Shown here: positions 22,190 through 32,121 of the stretch, in pieces
Numbering within the stretch: position 1 is the first letter of the stretch
How the letters are laid out: the number at the start of each line of letters is the position of its first letter
Assembly (NCBI GenBank): GCA_031216915.1
Contig: CM062289.1
Coordinates: forward strand, 387,044,674 to 387,108,673
Direction of reading: 5' to 3'
From: Pictodentalium vernedei
Taxonomy: Eukaryota; Mollusca; Scaphopoda; Dentaliida; Dentaliidae
DNA length: 64,000 nucleotides
Made by a program: the position numbers and the translations under genes
The notes under the pieces: generated by a model
Told to the model about the DNA's origin: nothing
The model's database searches: none
The model's input: only the letters and a program-made list of their open reading frames with translations

Positions 22190-23130
22190 TATCGTCCGGA
22201 AACCAATTGTTTACAGTTTACTTTGTGAAGGGTCACTGTGGCCTTGACCTTTGACCTAGTGATTCTGAAATGAATAGGGCTCTTTCTTGCACCAATGCCA
22301 ACCTATCTATGAAGTTTCATGAACGTAGGTGGAACCATTGTCAAATTATCATCTCGAAACCAATTGTTTATGATTTATTATGTCCAAGGTCACTGTGACC
22401 TTGGCCTTTGACCTAGTGAGTCCAAAATAAATAGGGGTCTTCCACTCACCTAGGCCAACCTACCTATGAAGTTTCATGAATGTGGGTCAAACCATTATCA
22501 ATTTATCGTCTGGAAACCAATTGTTTATGATTTACTATGTTGAAGGTCACTGTGACCTTGACCTTTCACCTAGCAAGTCCAAAATATATAGGGTTCTTCC
22601 TCTCACTGATGCCAACCTACTTGTGAAGTTTCATGAACGTGGGTGGAAACATTATCAAGTTATCATCCGGAAACCAATTGTTTATGATTTACTATGTTGA
22701 AGGTCACTGTGACCTTGACCCTTCACCTAAAGAGTCCAAAATAAATAGGCTTCTTCCTCTCACTGATGCCAACCTAACTATGAAGTTTCATGAACATGGG
22801 TCGAACCATTATCAAGTTATCATTCGGAAACCAAGTTCAGGGTCACTGTGACCTTGACCTAGTGAGTCCAACATAAATAGGGTTCTTCCTCTCATGAAGG
22901 CCAACCTACATATGAAGTTTCATGAATGTGGGTTGAACCGTAGTCATGTTATCATCCGGAAACCAATTGTTTACAATTTACTATGTTCAAGGTCACTGTG
23001 ACCTTGACCTTTGACCAAGCAAGTCCAAAATTAATAGGGTTCTTCCTCTTACCGATACCAACCTACCTATGCAGTTTGATGGACATGGGTTGAACCATTA
23101 TCAAGTTATCACCCGGAAACCAGTTGTTTA
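22190..23130 (+). repeat. 157-bp tandem array in HINE-1
   Basis: CCAATTGTTTA recurs at intervals near 157 bp (about 22204, 22361, 22517, 22674, then 22967 after a shortened unit). Each unit carries GAAGTTTCATGAA, CATTATCAAGTTATC, GGTCACTGTGACCTTGACC and ATAGGGTTCTTCC. Short frames that read through two units are products of the repeat, not genes. Confidence 0.92.
22387..23017. promoter_or_regulatory. Array of nuclear-receptor-like response elements
   Basis: AGGTCACTGTGACCT, an exact match to the inverted-repeat-3 estrogen-response consensus AGGTCAnnnTGACCT, occurs at 22387-22401, 22544-22558, 22701-22715 and 22990-23004, with one-mismatch copies near 22229 and 22840. The complement also reads TCAAGGTCA, the ERR/SF-1 monomer site, and some units add TGACCTTTGACCT (22245-22257), a DR1 of the RXR/HNF4 type. 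The matches are seen in the sequence. Binding or activity is untested and could be coincidence of the satellite sequence. Confidence 0.55.
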
Positions 23131-23559
23131 TGCACGCCCGCCCAACCGCCATTCATCAAACTATAAGTCGAGTTTGACTTCGTCACAACTCGACTAAAAA
23201 TCCTGTAATGTGTCAGGAAATTATCCTGACAGTCAACAAATACCCAATGTTTGAAGACCTATTTCACATAAGTGCATCTAATATAGGAAATTTATTCTAT
23301 TATATCTTGTTTGACAGAGCTCCATGAGCTCTGTCAAACAAGATATAATAGAATATATGCTCAATTTATCTCTAAAATACAGGACAGGAAAGTGACCAAA
23401 TCTCTGTTAAATGAATAGTCCTGTTAATTGAATAATTCTCACTGACAAAGTGGCTATTCAGTAAACAGGGTTCCACTGTACCTGCACTTCAGAATAAAGC
23501 ACAAATATGTTAACAAAGATATTCCATTGTACAGAGTTTTGTGATTATCGGCTCTGTGA

Positions 23560-23945
23560 TTAACCCTCTGCACACTGACATCAATTTATCAAAGTATTCA
23601 GCAGCAGATTTCTCCAGTAAAGTAACTGGAAATGTTTTGTCTTACCTTGGCAAATTAACTTTGTCAAAGTAAAATTTATCATATTTCCACTCTGCAAGAA
23701 TTGACTCTTCACCTTCTGAATAATTTTAAAATATTTTTCACCAAATCTAGTCATGGCTGCCATAAAGCAGCCATGGCTAGATTTGAGAAAAAATTCATAA
23801 AAAATTTACTCAAGAAATCATTGGTCAAAAAGTCTAATGAATTTACAGGGGAAAATGTGTTAAATACTGTCAAATTTTGCTTATTTTGATGGCAAGAGAT
23901 TTCCTTCCTGGCCAGGAATATCCGCCATCAGCATGCAAAAAGCAA
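23560..23945. mobile_element. T5 foldback MITE, copy 1
   Basis: It opens TTAACCCTCTGCACACTG and folds on CATGGCTGCCATAAAGCAGCCATG (about 23752-23775). The right end near GCATGCAAAAAGCA is worn. Copy 2 at 36491 retains CAGAGTGGAAAGGGTTAA. TTAA flanks suggest a piggyBac- or Kolobok-type mover. Confidence 0.65.
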
Positions 23946-23968
23946 GGATTTGTTTCATTATATCCTGC

Positions 23969-24247
23969 TTAACTGGTAGAGTGGTAAATTGTTTTTCAAA
24001 GGCGATTTGTAACATGACTATTTTTTTCAAAGATACAATGCAGCAGTAAGGGGAGCCTTAGTTTAAAAAGATTTCTTCATCAATAATTGTTTTGTTATAG
24101 TTTGTAACAAAACAATTTTATATGAACATTTCTTTCTCTGTTGCTGCACAAATGACAAGCTAATGCATACAGTGTAAAGCCACTAAAGTGGCTTTCAGCA
24201 CTTTTCAATAGAGTCCTGATAGTGGCTTCTAGCACTCAACCAGTTAA
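23969..24247. mobile_element. T3 foldback MITE, copy a
   Basis: TTAACTGGTAGAGTGG at the left pairs with CACTCAACCAGTTAA at the right. The inner part contains TTTTGTTATAGTTTGTAACAAAACAA. TTAA flanks both ends. Confidence 0.8.
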
Positions 24248-24815
24248 GATAGTTCTGGGAGCTCTGTTAAACAAGTTGTCACAGAGTAAGTACTTTATAT
24301 CTGATTTTTATGCTTTCCTGCAAATATCCCCAAAGCCCCAAATAATATATTCAATCAACAAGGATTTTATCCACAGCCAATATACAGTTACTGTAATTGG
24401 CAAAGTTCTGGAAACCCCGTCTTTAGGCTTTATTGTGAAGCACAGATACCCAAACTTAAAGGCTTCACATTCAGTATATGTGCTTCATATTATCTTTGAC
24501 AAGCTGCAGGCCTGGAAATAAGCAGACTGTCATCTCCAGAATGAGGTTCTCAGAGAGTGAATTTGGTGATTTAACCCTGCACATTTACCCTGTGTACCGC
24601 AATCTGAATCAAGGTCTCAGGCCTAAACAGAAAGAGGTACCCACAGGATAAACTGGGGGGATTCTAGCCCACTGTATAGAATAGCATCAGAAAATTCACT
24701 CTCTGGGGACTTCATTTTACAAAGGACAGATTGCTTATTTCAAGGCTTGTATGGGAGAGTGAACAAATTTTGATGAGCAAAAATTATTCAGTACGCTACC
24801 AACTGATAGGTTTTT
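24248..24815. repeat. Worn T3-related sequence
   Basis: Blocks such as TGTGCTTCATATTATCTTTGA (about 24480) and GAACAAATTTTGATGAGCAAAA (about 24762) match T3 copies at 27947-28191. The order is interrupted by unrelated DNA with an A/G-rich stretch. No gene is supported. Confidence 0.5.
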
Positions 24816-25412
24816 TTGCTTGAATGGTAAGTAAAATAAGACCCAAGAAATAACCTTACACCCAATGGGTATATTTTTGATGCATACACTAAACCAACAC
24901 TATTCTTTCATATATAGAGCAACAAAACATAACAAAACACAAGAACTGTACATGAAATTTATTTCTGAGTCTTCAACAATGTTTCAGCAAACTAACAATG
25001 AAAAACTAAAGCAATTACATAAGCAACTGCCTGTACTAAAAAACAGTAAAAGAAGTAGTGTCACCAATAACAGAAAGGGGAAAAAATGCAGAAAAGGACC
25101 ATCTCTCAATCTCTGTGTGCTGAAATGGCAACATTCTATATTTATTACATGCCTGTTACTTTTCCCCCAGTTCCCCACTTACAATCTGTATTGAACACAA
25201 GTTCCATATGGATTTTTGACAGACTCTTTTTCCACCTAAAAGAACTCAACTCTGCCTATTTTCATAATCGGCCAATCAAAACATCGCATTCTGACCCGGA
25301 ATAATTTGGAAGCTGTGGTGACTGGCAATAAATTCAATGTCAATTGGAAAATGTAGGATGTCAGAACTGCCAAATTCAACAACTAAGACCAAATTTTTAA
25401 ATTAATGGATCC
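24816..25412. other. Unrecognised; one lysine-rich open frame
   Basis: A plus-strand frame from about 24919 (after TTCATATATAG) to 25194 gives a basic, Q/K-rich segment (ATKHNKTQELYMKFISESST...). It matches no family I know and lacks a clear donor. It could be an exon, but is left uncalled. Confidence 0.25.
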
Positions 25413-25638
25413 TACAGTACAGTCGCCATGGATTGGTTGTAATCCATGTGTGGGCAGAGATGTCCATACATAAATTCACCATGTAATAAAAATTATCATC
25501 AGCAAAACTTTGTACCCAGTGCTACATTAAATTTTGGAGGATTATTCCTATAATTAGTGTTTGTAATCTAATATTATTGCGTCCGTAGAAATATTGCCCA
25601 CCCGTGGAAAGTGACCAATCCATGGCAGCTGTACTGTA
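25413..25638. mobile_element. T6 foldback MITE, copy a
   Basis: TACAGTACAGTCGCCATGGA at the left mirrors CCATGGCAGCTGTACTGTA at the right. The interior has GTGTGGGCAGAGATGTCC and GGAAATATTGCCCACC-type blocks also found at 26721 and 38392. Confidence 0.82.
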
Positions 25639-26053
25639 TGTCATAAAGGCATGTAATAAACATAAAACACCACGAACATGTGAATGCATTCGACAATACG
25701 GCATTCATGCATTTGCAGAAGGAAGGAATCGCCTCTAGTTCTATCCTTCCGTTCTGGCTCTCATGCTGTATTGGTGAACAAATTCACACATCATGACGTT
25801 CTGTGTACCTTTTGCCCTGGCACTCGTGCCGTATTGGTGCATTCACACATCATGATGTTCTGTGTATATACATGTATTCCTGTTTGCACACAGTACTGTG
25901 ATTGCAAAAGGGATCACAAATGAGTCATAAATCACACACACCATTGGGTAGAGATTTAAAAAATAAAATATTACGAAATCAAGAAAAAACAAACAATTAC
26001 ATTTCAGATCCAATTTTCTCAAATTTCTCGGCAGTTGAGCTGATCAATGATGA
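25639..26053. repeat. Short direct repeat, otherwise unrecognised
   Basis: TGGCTCTCATGCTGTATTGG...TTCACACATCATGACGTTCTGTG (about 25755-25825) is followed by TGGCACTCGTGCCGTATTGG...TTCACACATCATGATGTTCTGTG. A small palindrome GCATTCGACAATACGGCATTC-like sits at 25685-25710. No gene is supported. Confidence 0.55.
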
Positions 26054-26398
26054 CAAACAAGAGCAACGCGAAGCATGGCATATGCCCCCTCCTGCAATAT
26101 CATGGATAGAATTACAAAAAAAAACAAGATCAATCTTGCAGAACTTTAGTTATAGAGCGAAAACCAATTTCCAGTGTTTTTAAATTTGGAGGTCACTGTG
26201 ACCTTGACCTTTGGCACATCATGGTCAAAATACATGGGCTTCTTCCACCCATCATACCTAACCTACATATGAAATTTGGTAAATATCTGGTTGGTGGAAC
26301 TTTAGTTAATTGACGGAATGTGAAAAGTTAATGGATGGACGACGGACATTGTGATAACATAATGCCCCCTCCTCAAAGATGCTGGGGGCATAAAAAAA
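26054..26398 (+). mobile_element. HINE-4, short Helentron-like element, single unit
   Basis: The 5' part has GCATGGCATATGCCCCCTCC. The 3' part has ATGCCCCCTCCTCAAAGATG, closing with CTGGGGGCAT and AAAA, i.e. a terminal hairpin. In between is one unit with a perfect AGGTCACTGTGACCT (26190-26204) followed by TGACCTTTGGC, then CATGGGCTTCTTCCACCC and ACCTACATATGAAATTT as in HINE-1. So this is a relative of HINE-1 with one monomer and different ends. Confidence 0.65.
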
Positions 26399-26720
26399 AC
26401 AAGAGGGTAAATTTGTTGGTGTCGTCCTACAACTCATTCATATTTCTAAAAAGAATTTCATGCAAAGACTAAATACAAAATGAGAAAACTTGGGCTAAAA
26501 ATTGGTGGTTTATATTTTTTTCTTTTAAAGGGGCTCTTACATTGATCAAATTGACCACTTCAAGGCATATCTGAAGTGTTAATAATTAAAATGGGCCATA
26601 CTTTAGCCATGAAATAAACCAGGATTTCAATCAAACTTCTCAAACTCTTTCAACTGATGGACCTTACCCAAACTAACTACAATATTTTTTATTTAATTAA
26701 CAGGAGTTAACTCTGAAACC

Positions 26721-26899
26721 TACAGTACAGTTGCCATGGAGTGTCCGTAATCCATGCATGGGCAGTGATGTCCACGCATGTTGTACCCAGTGCTTCATTA
26801 ATAAAATTTCCGCTGATTATTCCTATAATTAGTGTTTGGAATCTAATATTATTGCATCCATGGAAATATTGCCCACCCGTGGAAAGTGACCATATTGTA
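26721..26899. mobile_element. T6 foldback MITE, copy b
   Basis: The left end TACAGTACAGTTGCCATGGA is intact. The right end is worn (GTGACCATATTGTATG). The inner TGGAAATATTGCCCACCCGT is shared with copy a. Confidence 0.75.
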
Positions 26900-26941
26900 T
26901 GTGCAATTAACAAGTCAAACTGGCACTGCAGGTATGTTAAC

Positions 26942-27635
26942 TATTTATTTATTGGTGTTTAAGGTCACATATTTCTGCCCAATGGCTAATCATGACCACG
27001 ACAGTTTCACGGGTGGAGGAAGCCTGAGTGCCTGAAGAGAACCACCAAGCAACGGCGAACAACTGTCAGCTCCCCAACATACTAACTCCACACAAGCAGG
27101 GTTAGTATTGGTTGAAGACAGGTGCATCATCGACGTGCAGTACGCCTTATTATTACATGCCCATGCAGTCTCTCTTATGCAATACGGAATTCCGTATTGC
27201 ACACCAACCTGTTCCAACCTGTTCATGCCATGTAGCAATGCGACTGCATAAAGTGCATGGTGTTTACCACCGTTGATAGAAAAGAAAATTAGGTCAGTAG
27301 GTGCTTGGGTCATGTAATAAATACAAAACCACATGTATGTTTCAATGAGTCGTTTTGTATTCACTTCGTCAGATGTGCCTAGAAAGAAAACGTCTCGACC
27401 TTCGGTCTCGACGTTTTCTTCCTACGCACATCTGACTCATTGAATACAAAACGACTCATTGAAACATACATGTAGTTTTGTCTATGTACGCAACATCAGC
27501 GTGCCCCCATGTGGGCAATGGGGGTGAAGTGTCTTGCCCAAGAACACAACGCGATTGCTGCAGATGGGATTCAAACCGAGAACCTCTCGGCTTGCAGCCT
27601 GCACCTCTACCAAGTGAGCCACTGCACCCCCAGGT
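26942..27635 (-). mobile_element. SINE copy S3 with complete tRNA-like head, interrupted
   Basis: The minus strand starts at about 27632 with a tRNA-like head: A-box-like TGGCTCACTTGGTAGAG and B-box-like GGTTTGAATCCC. The body has GTGTTCTTGGGCAAGACACT, then CGTACTGCACGTCGATGATG and the tail AATAAATAAATAG at 26942. About 340 bp (27150-27490) of unrelated DNA with a strong foldback splits the body. The A and B boxes are RNA polymerase III promoter elements by analogy with tRNA-derived SINEs. Confidence 0.88.
27322..27481. repeat. Foldback element inside SINE S3
   Basis: ACAAAACCACATGTATGTTT pairs with AACATACATGTAGTTTTGT at the far end, and GAAAACGTCTCGACC pairs with GGTCTCGACGTTTTC at the centre, with ATTCACTTCGTCAGATGTGC as a less perfect middle. 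It lies within the DNA that interrupts S3. Confidence 0.85.
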
Positions 27636-27638
27636 ATG

Positions 27639-27950
27639 TTAACTGGTTGAGTGCTAAATTATTTTTCAAAGGTGATTTGAAACATGGGTATTTCTGTTTT
27701 AAAGATACCACACCACCAGCAACAGTAGCCTTAGTTTAGCAAGATTTTGTTCATAAATGTTTTGTTACAATTTATTGGAGTTCCAATAGCCACTCTCCAA
27801 TAAATTGCAACCAAACAATGTTATATATAAATAATTTCTTCCATTGCTGAATAAACATCAAGGTGATACATACAGTGTAAAGCTACTAAAGTGGCTGCTA
27901 GCACTTTTCAATAGAGCCATGATAGTGGTTTCTAGCACTCAACCAGTTAA
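27639..27950. mobile_element. T3 foldback MITE, copy b
   Basis: TTAACTGGTTGAGTGCTA at the left and TAGCACTCAACCAGTTAA at the right. The core folds on TTATTGGAGTTCCAATAGCC / CTCCAATAA. It ends on the TTAA that starts copy c. Confidence 0.85.
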
Positions 27951-28191
27951 CTGGTAGAGTGCTGGAAGCCCATATTTGGGTTTTGCTATGAAGAGCAGGT
28001 TTCCAGCTTAAAGCCGTCATATTCTGTGGATGTGCTTCGTATTATCTTTGAAGTGATATTATTTAGTTTGTAAGGACTTGTCTTGTTACAATTTATGGGA
28101 GAGTGGAGGCACTCTCTCATAAATTGTAACAAGGCAAAGATTTGTGAACAAATTTTGATTGCCAAAAATAATTTAGCACTCTACCAGTTAA
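27947..28191. mobile_element. T3 foldback MITE, copy c, abutting copy b
   Basis: TTAACTGGTAGAGTGCTGG to TAGCACTCTACCAGTTAA. The core CAATTTATGGGAGAGTGGAG / CACTCTCTCATAAATTG folds well. The TTAA at 27947-27950 is shared by both elements, so one inserted exactly into the other's target site. Confidence 0.85.
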
Positions 28192-28204
28192 AGGGTTTTG
28201 TGTG

Positions 28205-28270
28205 TGGAAGAAATATTCAATTCACAGAATTATTCAATTAAGAGATATCCAATTGAGTGGACTCCACTGA
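28205..28270. repeat. Terminal fragment of a T2 foldback
   Basis: ATTCAATTAAGAGATATCCA followed by GTGGACTCCACTG is the complement of the T2 end seen at 51061. Only the last 65 bp or so is present. Confidence 0.7.
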
Positions 28271-28478
28271 AAAACAAGTAAATTACTGTGAAATCACCCA
28301 GAAGATAACTCTATAGTTACTTTGAAAAGCACAAGCAGCAAAGTTTCCACAAATGGACTTTAGTCATCAACCCAGAAGTTCATTAGCTGAAATTTCACTC
28401 GATGTCATGTGTTTTTCTCTTAGAAATCAAGTTTTTCAGGTGACTTTTCTCAGCGAATGCCTGGCCTTGTACAATATA

Positions 28479-28730
28479 TTAACCCTTTACCTAACCTGAA
28501 AAGCAGACGACACTTGCAAAAATAATTCGTAAATAACTAATTTTTTTCATTTTTTGTCTCAAAAACATAGGTCATGACCCCTCGTTGGAACGAGCTCGAC
28601 GAGCTCGTTCCAACGAGGGGTCATAACCTATGTTTTTGAGACAAAAAATGAAAAGAATAATGAAAATTAATTGGCGATTTTTTAGAATAGCGCTGGCCGG
28701 TTTTGGCCTTTACGCTAGGTAAAGGGTTAA
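28479..28730. mobile_element. T1 foldback MITE, copy C
   Basis: TTAA-flanked, with CCCTTTACCTAACCTG and GCTAGGTAAAGGG ends. The centre GGAACGAGCTCGACGAGCTC is an almost perfect hairpin. Same orientation as copies B and E. Confidence 0.9.
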
Positions 28731-29164
28731 GCCTACCCCCATTTAGTTCTGCTGCCATTCAGCATCAGACCCTGGAATAGCGAGTGAAAGTAAACTACAA
28801 AAATTACACATCCGAAAAAAGAAATTGGTCCAGCACTTGCCAACTCCAAGGCTACTTCCATTACCACCACATAAGCAAAATATTCAGACAGAAATCATCT
28901 GAAAATCCAGTATTGTATGGGGAAATTTGTGAGAAAAGAGCTTCATACAAGATGGCATTAAAATGTATCAACTGATTTTAGAAGTACTGTGATCATGAAA
29001 GCGGTCTTGTGATCCAATCGCAATGTTTACTAAATAAAATATGCTGAAATCAATACAGCATCAAGAAAAACAAACAGAAACACAGCCTTTCAATTCTGAA
29101 AATAGAGGTGTGCTGTATAAAGCTTGTTTACACTTGAAGTAACGTGTACTAGAGTTGAGTGACG
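28731..29164. other. No gene recognised
   Basis: The frame at 28784-28975 is short and shows no known motif. The rest is AT-rich. Confidence 0.35.
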
Positions 29165-29450
29165 TCCTGACATAATTCATGGTGTATTGTTCACATTTTC
29201 GAGCAACCATCGTATTTTTTGACCTTATTTACCACGAATATATTTTATTCCTTCTCAGAAAACATGATATCAAGATTTTTGTTATTTGAATTTTTTTCAC
29301 CCAATAAAAAAATTCAATAAAACGATATCATGTGACCCTCAATGAACAATGAGGCATAACATAAAGTTTTGTTGATAGTTTTTTAATTTTTTTCTGCTGC
29401 ACAACTAATTCTGAAATTATGCGGCAGATGCAGCCAATTCATTAACTAAG
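29165..29450. repeat. T7 foldback, copy 1 (worn)
   Basis: CATGGTGTATTGTTCACATT, CAGAAAACATGATATC and ATATCATGTGACCCTCAATG match copy 3 at 32655. The palindromic core is reduced to CAATGAACAATGAGGC. Confidence 0.6.
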
Positions 29451-29665
29451 GGTCAATTGGTCACTAGATGGAACCGAGATGTACTGTTGTCAGGTCAAAA
29501 TTCTCTGTCCATTTTTGTGATTTCACAGGACCAGTACTGAATGCATCAATTTTGAAAAAAATGTATTGATAGATAATCTGACAAAGGTTTAAAGCATTAT
29601 TGTTACACAAAATTATTACACCTATATCTTTAACAACTCAAAAGGAGCTCAAAACAACCAGAGAA

Positions 29666-30474
29666 TAGTCTTCAACCAATGTTGTTGAATTGTTAATGTA
29701 AAATAATGTCAATGTTACCATTCAATACAGTTAAAACCAGAAGTCCTGTCATGAAATGTGCACAAATAGCACGTCGATATGTGCGTTAATCTACACGTTA
29801 TGACCATAGTAAGGCTATCAAATTCTATACATGTTGCTTGTGCACAAGCAATGTTTCAGCCAATGGACCTCCGGGTAACCCAGAGGCCCATTGGCAGAAA
29901 CATTGCCTGTGTTTGCACTGAGTAACCAGGAGAACCTGCCATGCTTTGGATGCCATTCAATATGGCAATTGTGCGCAATTAAGCCTAGATAAGCGTACAG
30001 TTCGTGACAGGACTTCTAGTTTTAACTGTAGTTGAAAAACCACCACAATGTGCATTCTTAATCTCTCTAGATGCCCCTTTACGGGATATACAAGTTAAAC
30101 GACATGTAAAGTTTACAATTGAGCGTACTTGCGACAATCGCCAGTTCATACCAAAAAAGTGAAGGTTGCACTCCATTGACGTAGGTCACAGTAAATATTT
30201 CCAGTTGTGCGCACTTGGGTGGTAAACATGATTCCGAGAGCCACATTTATCGCCCAAATGGGTGCAACTGGTAATTTTACTGGACCTGAGTCAACAGAGT
30301 TTAACACTGAAATAAATAATGTAGTTCTTTCGAGTCTTGACTTATCTAGCAGTGAACGGACTTTGTGAGACTCAACTTGTCTAGTGCATGGTATTACAAT
30401 CGGAATCAGCCGATTGTGAGCTCAAATAATCAGCAATTGGTCAGTGACCATTTTTGGTAATCGGTTGAACACTA
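29666..30474. mobile_element. hAT-A, hAT-like element with nested foldback
   Basis: It starts TAGTCTTCAACCAATG and ends TAATCGGTTGAACACTA, inverted relative to each other. The flanking octamers CCAGAGAA (29658-29665) and CTAGAGAA (30475-30482) differ at one base and fit an 8-bp hAT duplication. The core folds on ACTTGGGTGGTAAACATG / CACATTTATCGCCCAAATGG. It shares termini and body with hAT-C at 55837. It is non-coding, so it needs an outside transposase. Confidence 0.85.
29729..30028. mobile_element. 300-bp TA-flanked foldback nested in hAT-A
   Basis: CAGTTAAAACCAGAAGTCCT at the left and GGACTTCTAGTTTTAACTG at the right, with TA on both sides (29727-29728, 30029-30030). hAT-C is continuous here (CATTCAATAAAGTTGAG), which shows the insertion. 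The core hairpin is AATGTTTCAGCCAATGGACC / GGCCCATTGGCAGAAACATT. Tc1/mariner-type MITE by its ends. Confidence 0.88.
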
Positions 30475-30967
30475 CTAGAGAAGAAGAAAAAAGGATACCC
30501 GATATTATTATTTGCTTCCACTAAAATTATAAGGAAATAGAGAAAATGTAGGTGTTGTATATTTTTCATCTTAACCGACACAAGACATATGATTGTGTTA
30601 TTTAAAAATCATATTTTTCACTGCAGATATAACCGGTGAATCACAGTGAAAATGGTATCAATGAAAACAAAATAAACTCGCTAAAATGTTATGATAGTGA
30701 GAGATGATTACCATTACATGGTGTAAAGTTGTTATTGTTACTTGTGGTATTAAATTGTTATCCATTAACGTTTCTGTGTAGCTTTAAGTGAAAAGCTGAG
30801 GTTTCATAGACGACTAATTTGTTGCTGAAAGCAGTTTGTTGGCTATCCACCGATAGCTATTTAACTGAAAAGTTTGTCGCTTTCGATGGAGTACTGTGCA
30901 TTAATTTCAAATTAAAATGTAAAGAATTTTTTTATAATAGGCAAAAAAAGAATACATATGGTTCTTT
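30475..30967. other. No gene recognised
   Basis: AT-rich, with short frames only. Confidence 0.4.
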
Positions 30968-31104
30968 GAGTGGTTACCATAATTATTTCACAGGTAACTC
31001 GCAGGTGAAATATAAACTTTCAATGAGCGACCACAGGTCGCACATTGAAAATTTATAAATCACCTGCTAGTCACCCATGAAATAATTTTTATGAAATCCA
31101 CTCA
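30968..31104. repeat. Foldback element
   Basis: GAGTGGTTACCATAATTATT, TTCACAGGTAACTCGCAGGTG and TTTCAATGAGCGACC are mirrored by GGTCGCACATTGAAA, CACCTGCTAGTCACCCATGA and AATAATTTTTATGAAATCCA. No duplication was read. Confidence 0.7.
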
Positions 31105-31555
31105 AAAACCCATAGGTATCCTCTATACCTCCTCTGCACAGAATCAATAAAAAAATGTTATCAAATATCATTTAAGTCAATGTATGGCACTTGTGAAAAC
31201 AACTCAATTGAGAATCAGTTACCAAACTGCTATACCTTTACCCTTTGAAAATTTTAAGACAGTCTGCAAAGGTTTTTGTTGTGTAAGATACACAGTGCCA
31301 GGCCCAGCATTCTAGAAAACAGAGAGGTGAAAAAATTGCACCTCCCCCACTACCATTCACCAAGTCCTAAAGCTCAGTCTGTGATAAAACATTCTTTTTG
31401 CGGTGTTTACGAGCATTTGAATATTATATAGCAAGATTTATACAAGACAGGCATGATGATATTAAGCATTTGGGCTTCACAAGATCCACTCACACTCTAT
31501 TACAGTCCTGAAAATGACCCCCTGTTGTTATAGCTCTCTGTGTGAGGTATAAAGA
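31105..31555. other. No gene recognised
   Basis: Mixed sequence with no shared repeat and no coding evidence. Confidence 0.4.
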
Positions 31556-31607
31556 CTGGAGGGTAGGGCTGCACTGTATATCGATAAACCGATATATACC
31601 GGTATTC

Positions 31608-31980
31608 TTTTTTTTTTTTGTATTAGGGTTTAACGACACATTAACAGCCAGGGTCATATCATGTCGGTGACAGTTTTACGGTTGGAGGAAGCCGGAGTAC
31701 CCGGAGAGAACCACCGAGCAACGACGAGCAGCTGTCAGCCCTCCAACATCGTAACTCTGCACTGCGGCACAGGCAGGGTTAGATTGCTTGAAGACATGCG
31801 CACCATCGACGTGCAGCACGCCTTAGTACACAGCGTCATCGTGCCCCCATGTAGGCAATCAGGTTCATGTGCCTTGCCCAAGGACACAACGCGGGAGCAC
31901 GAATCAGTCGCTGAAATGGTCACCCATCCAACTACTAACCGCGCTCGACGTTGCTTAACTTCGGTGATCTGACGAGAACC
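31608..31980 (-). mobile_element. SINE copy S4 with a 5S rRNA-derived head
   Basis: The minus strand begins GGTTCTCGTCAGATCACCGA, then AGTTAAGCAACGTCGAGC, then GGTTAGTAGTTGGATGGGTG and ACC: the animal 5S rRNA sequence from roughly nucleotide 23 onward, including the A-box and C-box of its internal promoter. After about 65 nt it passes into the SINE body shared with S3, S5 and S6 (GTGTCCTTGGGCAAGGCACA, GCGTGCTGCACGTCGATGGT). It is flanked by an 11-bp duplication TACCGGTATTC (31597-31607, 31981-31991). Relatives in this window use a tRNA-like head instead. Confidence 0.9.
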
Positions 31981-32121
31981 TACCGGTATTCAAACCAATA
32001 TCAATTGAATACCGGTGTAATAACAAAAATATCGGTTTATCGTCATTGTTTATTTACCCACAATTCAATTTTCAAGATGTCTTGAGTTTTTTTAACTATA
32101 GCCCCGAATGAATAATATTAT

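Larger units (their letters stand above)
22121..23200 (+). mobile_element. HINE-1, Helentron-like element with tandem array
   Basis: The 5' end has a mini-palindrome GGATCACCGATCC (22130-22142), then GTCGAGTTGTGAC (22146-22158). The 3' end repeats it inverted, GTCACAACTCGAC (23182-23194), which also closes a stem with GTCGAGTT (23167-23174), followed by TAAAAA. Between them lie about six 157-bp units. This layout (short 5' palindrome, subterminal inverted repeat, satellite core, 3' hairpin then CTAA or TAAA) is that of Helentron-associated elements. No replicase gene is present, so it is non-autonomous. It sits inside T2 copy 2, at an A/T junction. Confidence 0.75.
21967..23478. mobile_element. 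T2 foldback (mariner-like), copy 2, with HINE-1 inside
   Basis: It is flanked by TA (21965-21966, 23479-23480), begins CAGTGGAGCCCACTTAATTG and ends GGGTTCCACTG. The inner arms pair around TATATCTTGTTTGACAGAGC / GCTCTGTCAAACAAGATATA at about 23302-23345. TA duplication and CAGTG ends fit Tc1/mariner. HINE-1 interrupts it at the phrase GAATGAAAAAA|TCCTGTAATG, which is continuous (AATAAAAAATCTTGTAACCTG type) in copy 3. Confidence 0.88.

Noticed and set aside
22476..22851. Two overlapping plus-strand frames with the repeated peptide SSGNQLFMIYYVEGHCDLD
   Set aside because: They are translations of consecutive 157-bp units in HINE-1, not a repeat protein.
22190..23130. A CRISPR-like array of regularly spaced repeats
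   Set aside because: The whole 157-bp unit repeats, spacers included, the host is eukaryotic and no cas gene exists.
27560..27632. A tRNA gene
   Set aside because: A- and B-box-like sequences are present but the cloverleaf is degenerate and continuous with the SINE body. The same applies at 39180-39255 and 62320-62390.
31918..31980. A 5S rRNA gene
   Set aside because: Only nucleotides from about 23 to 88 are present, and they lead directly into the SINE body within one pair of target duplications.
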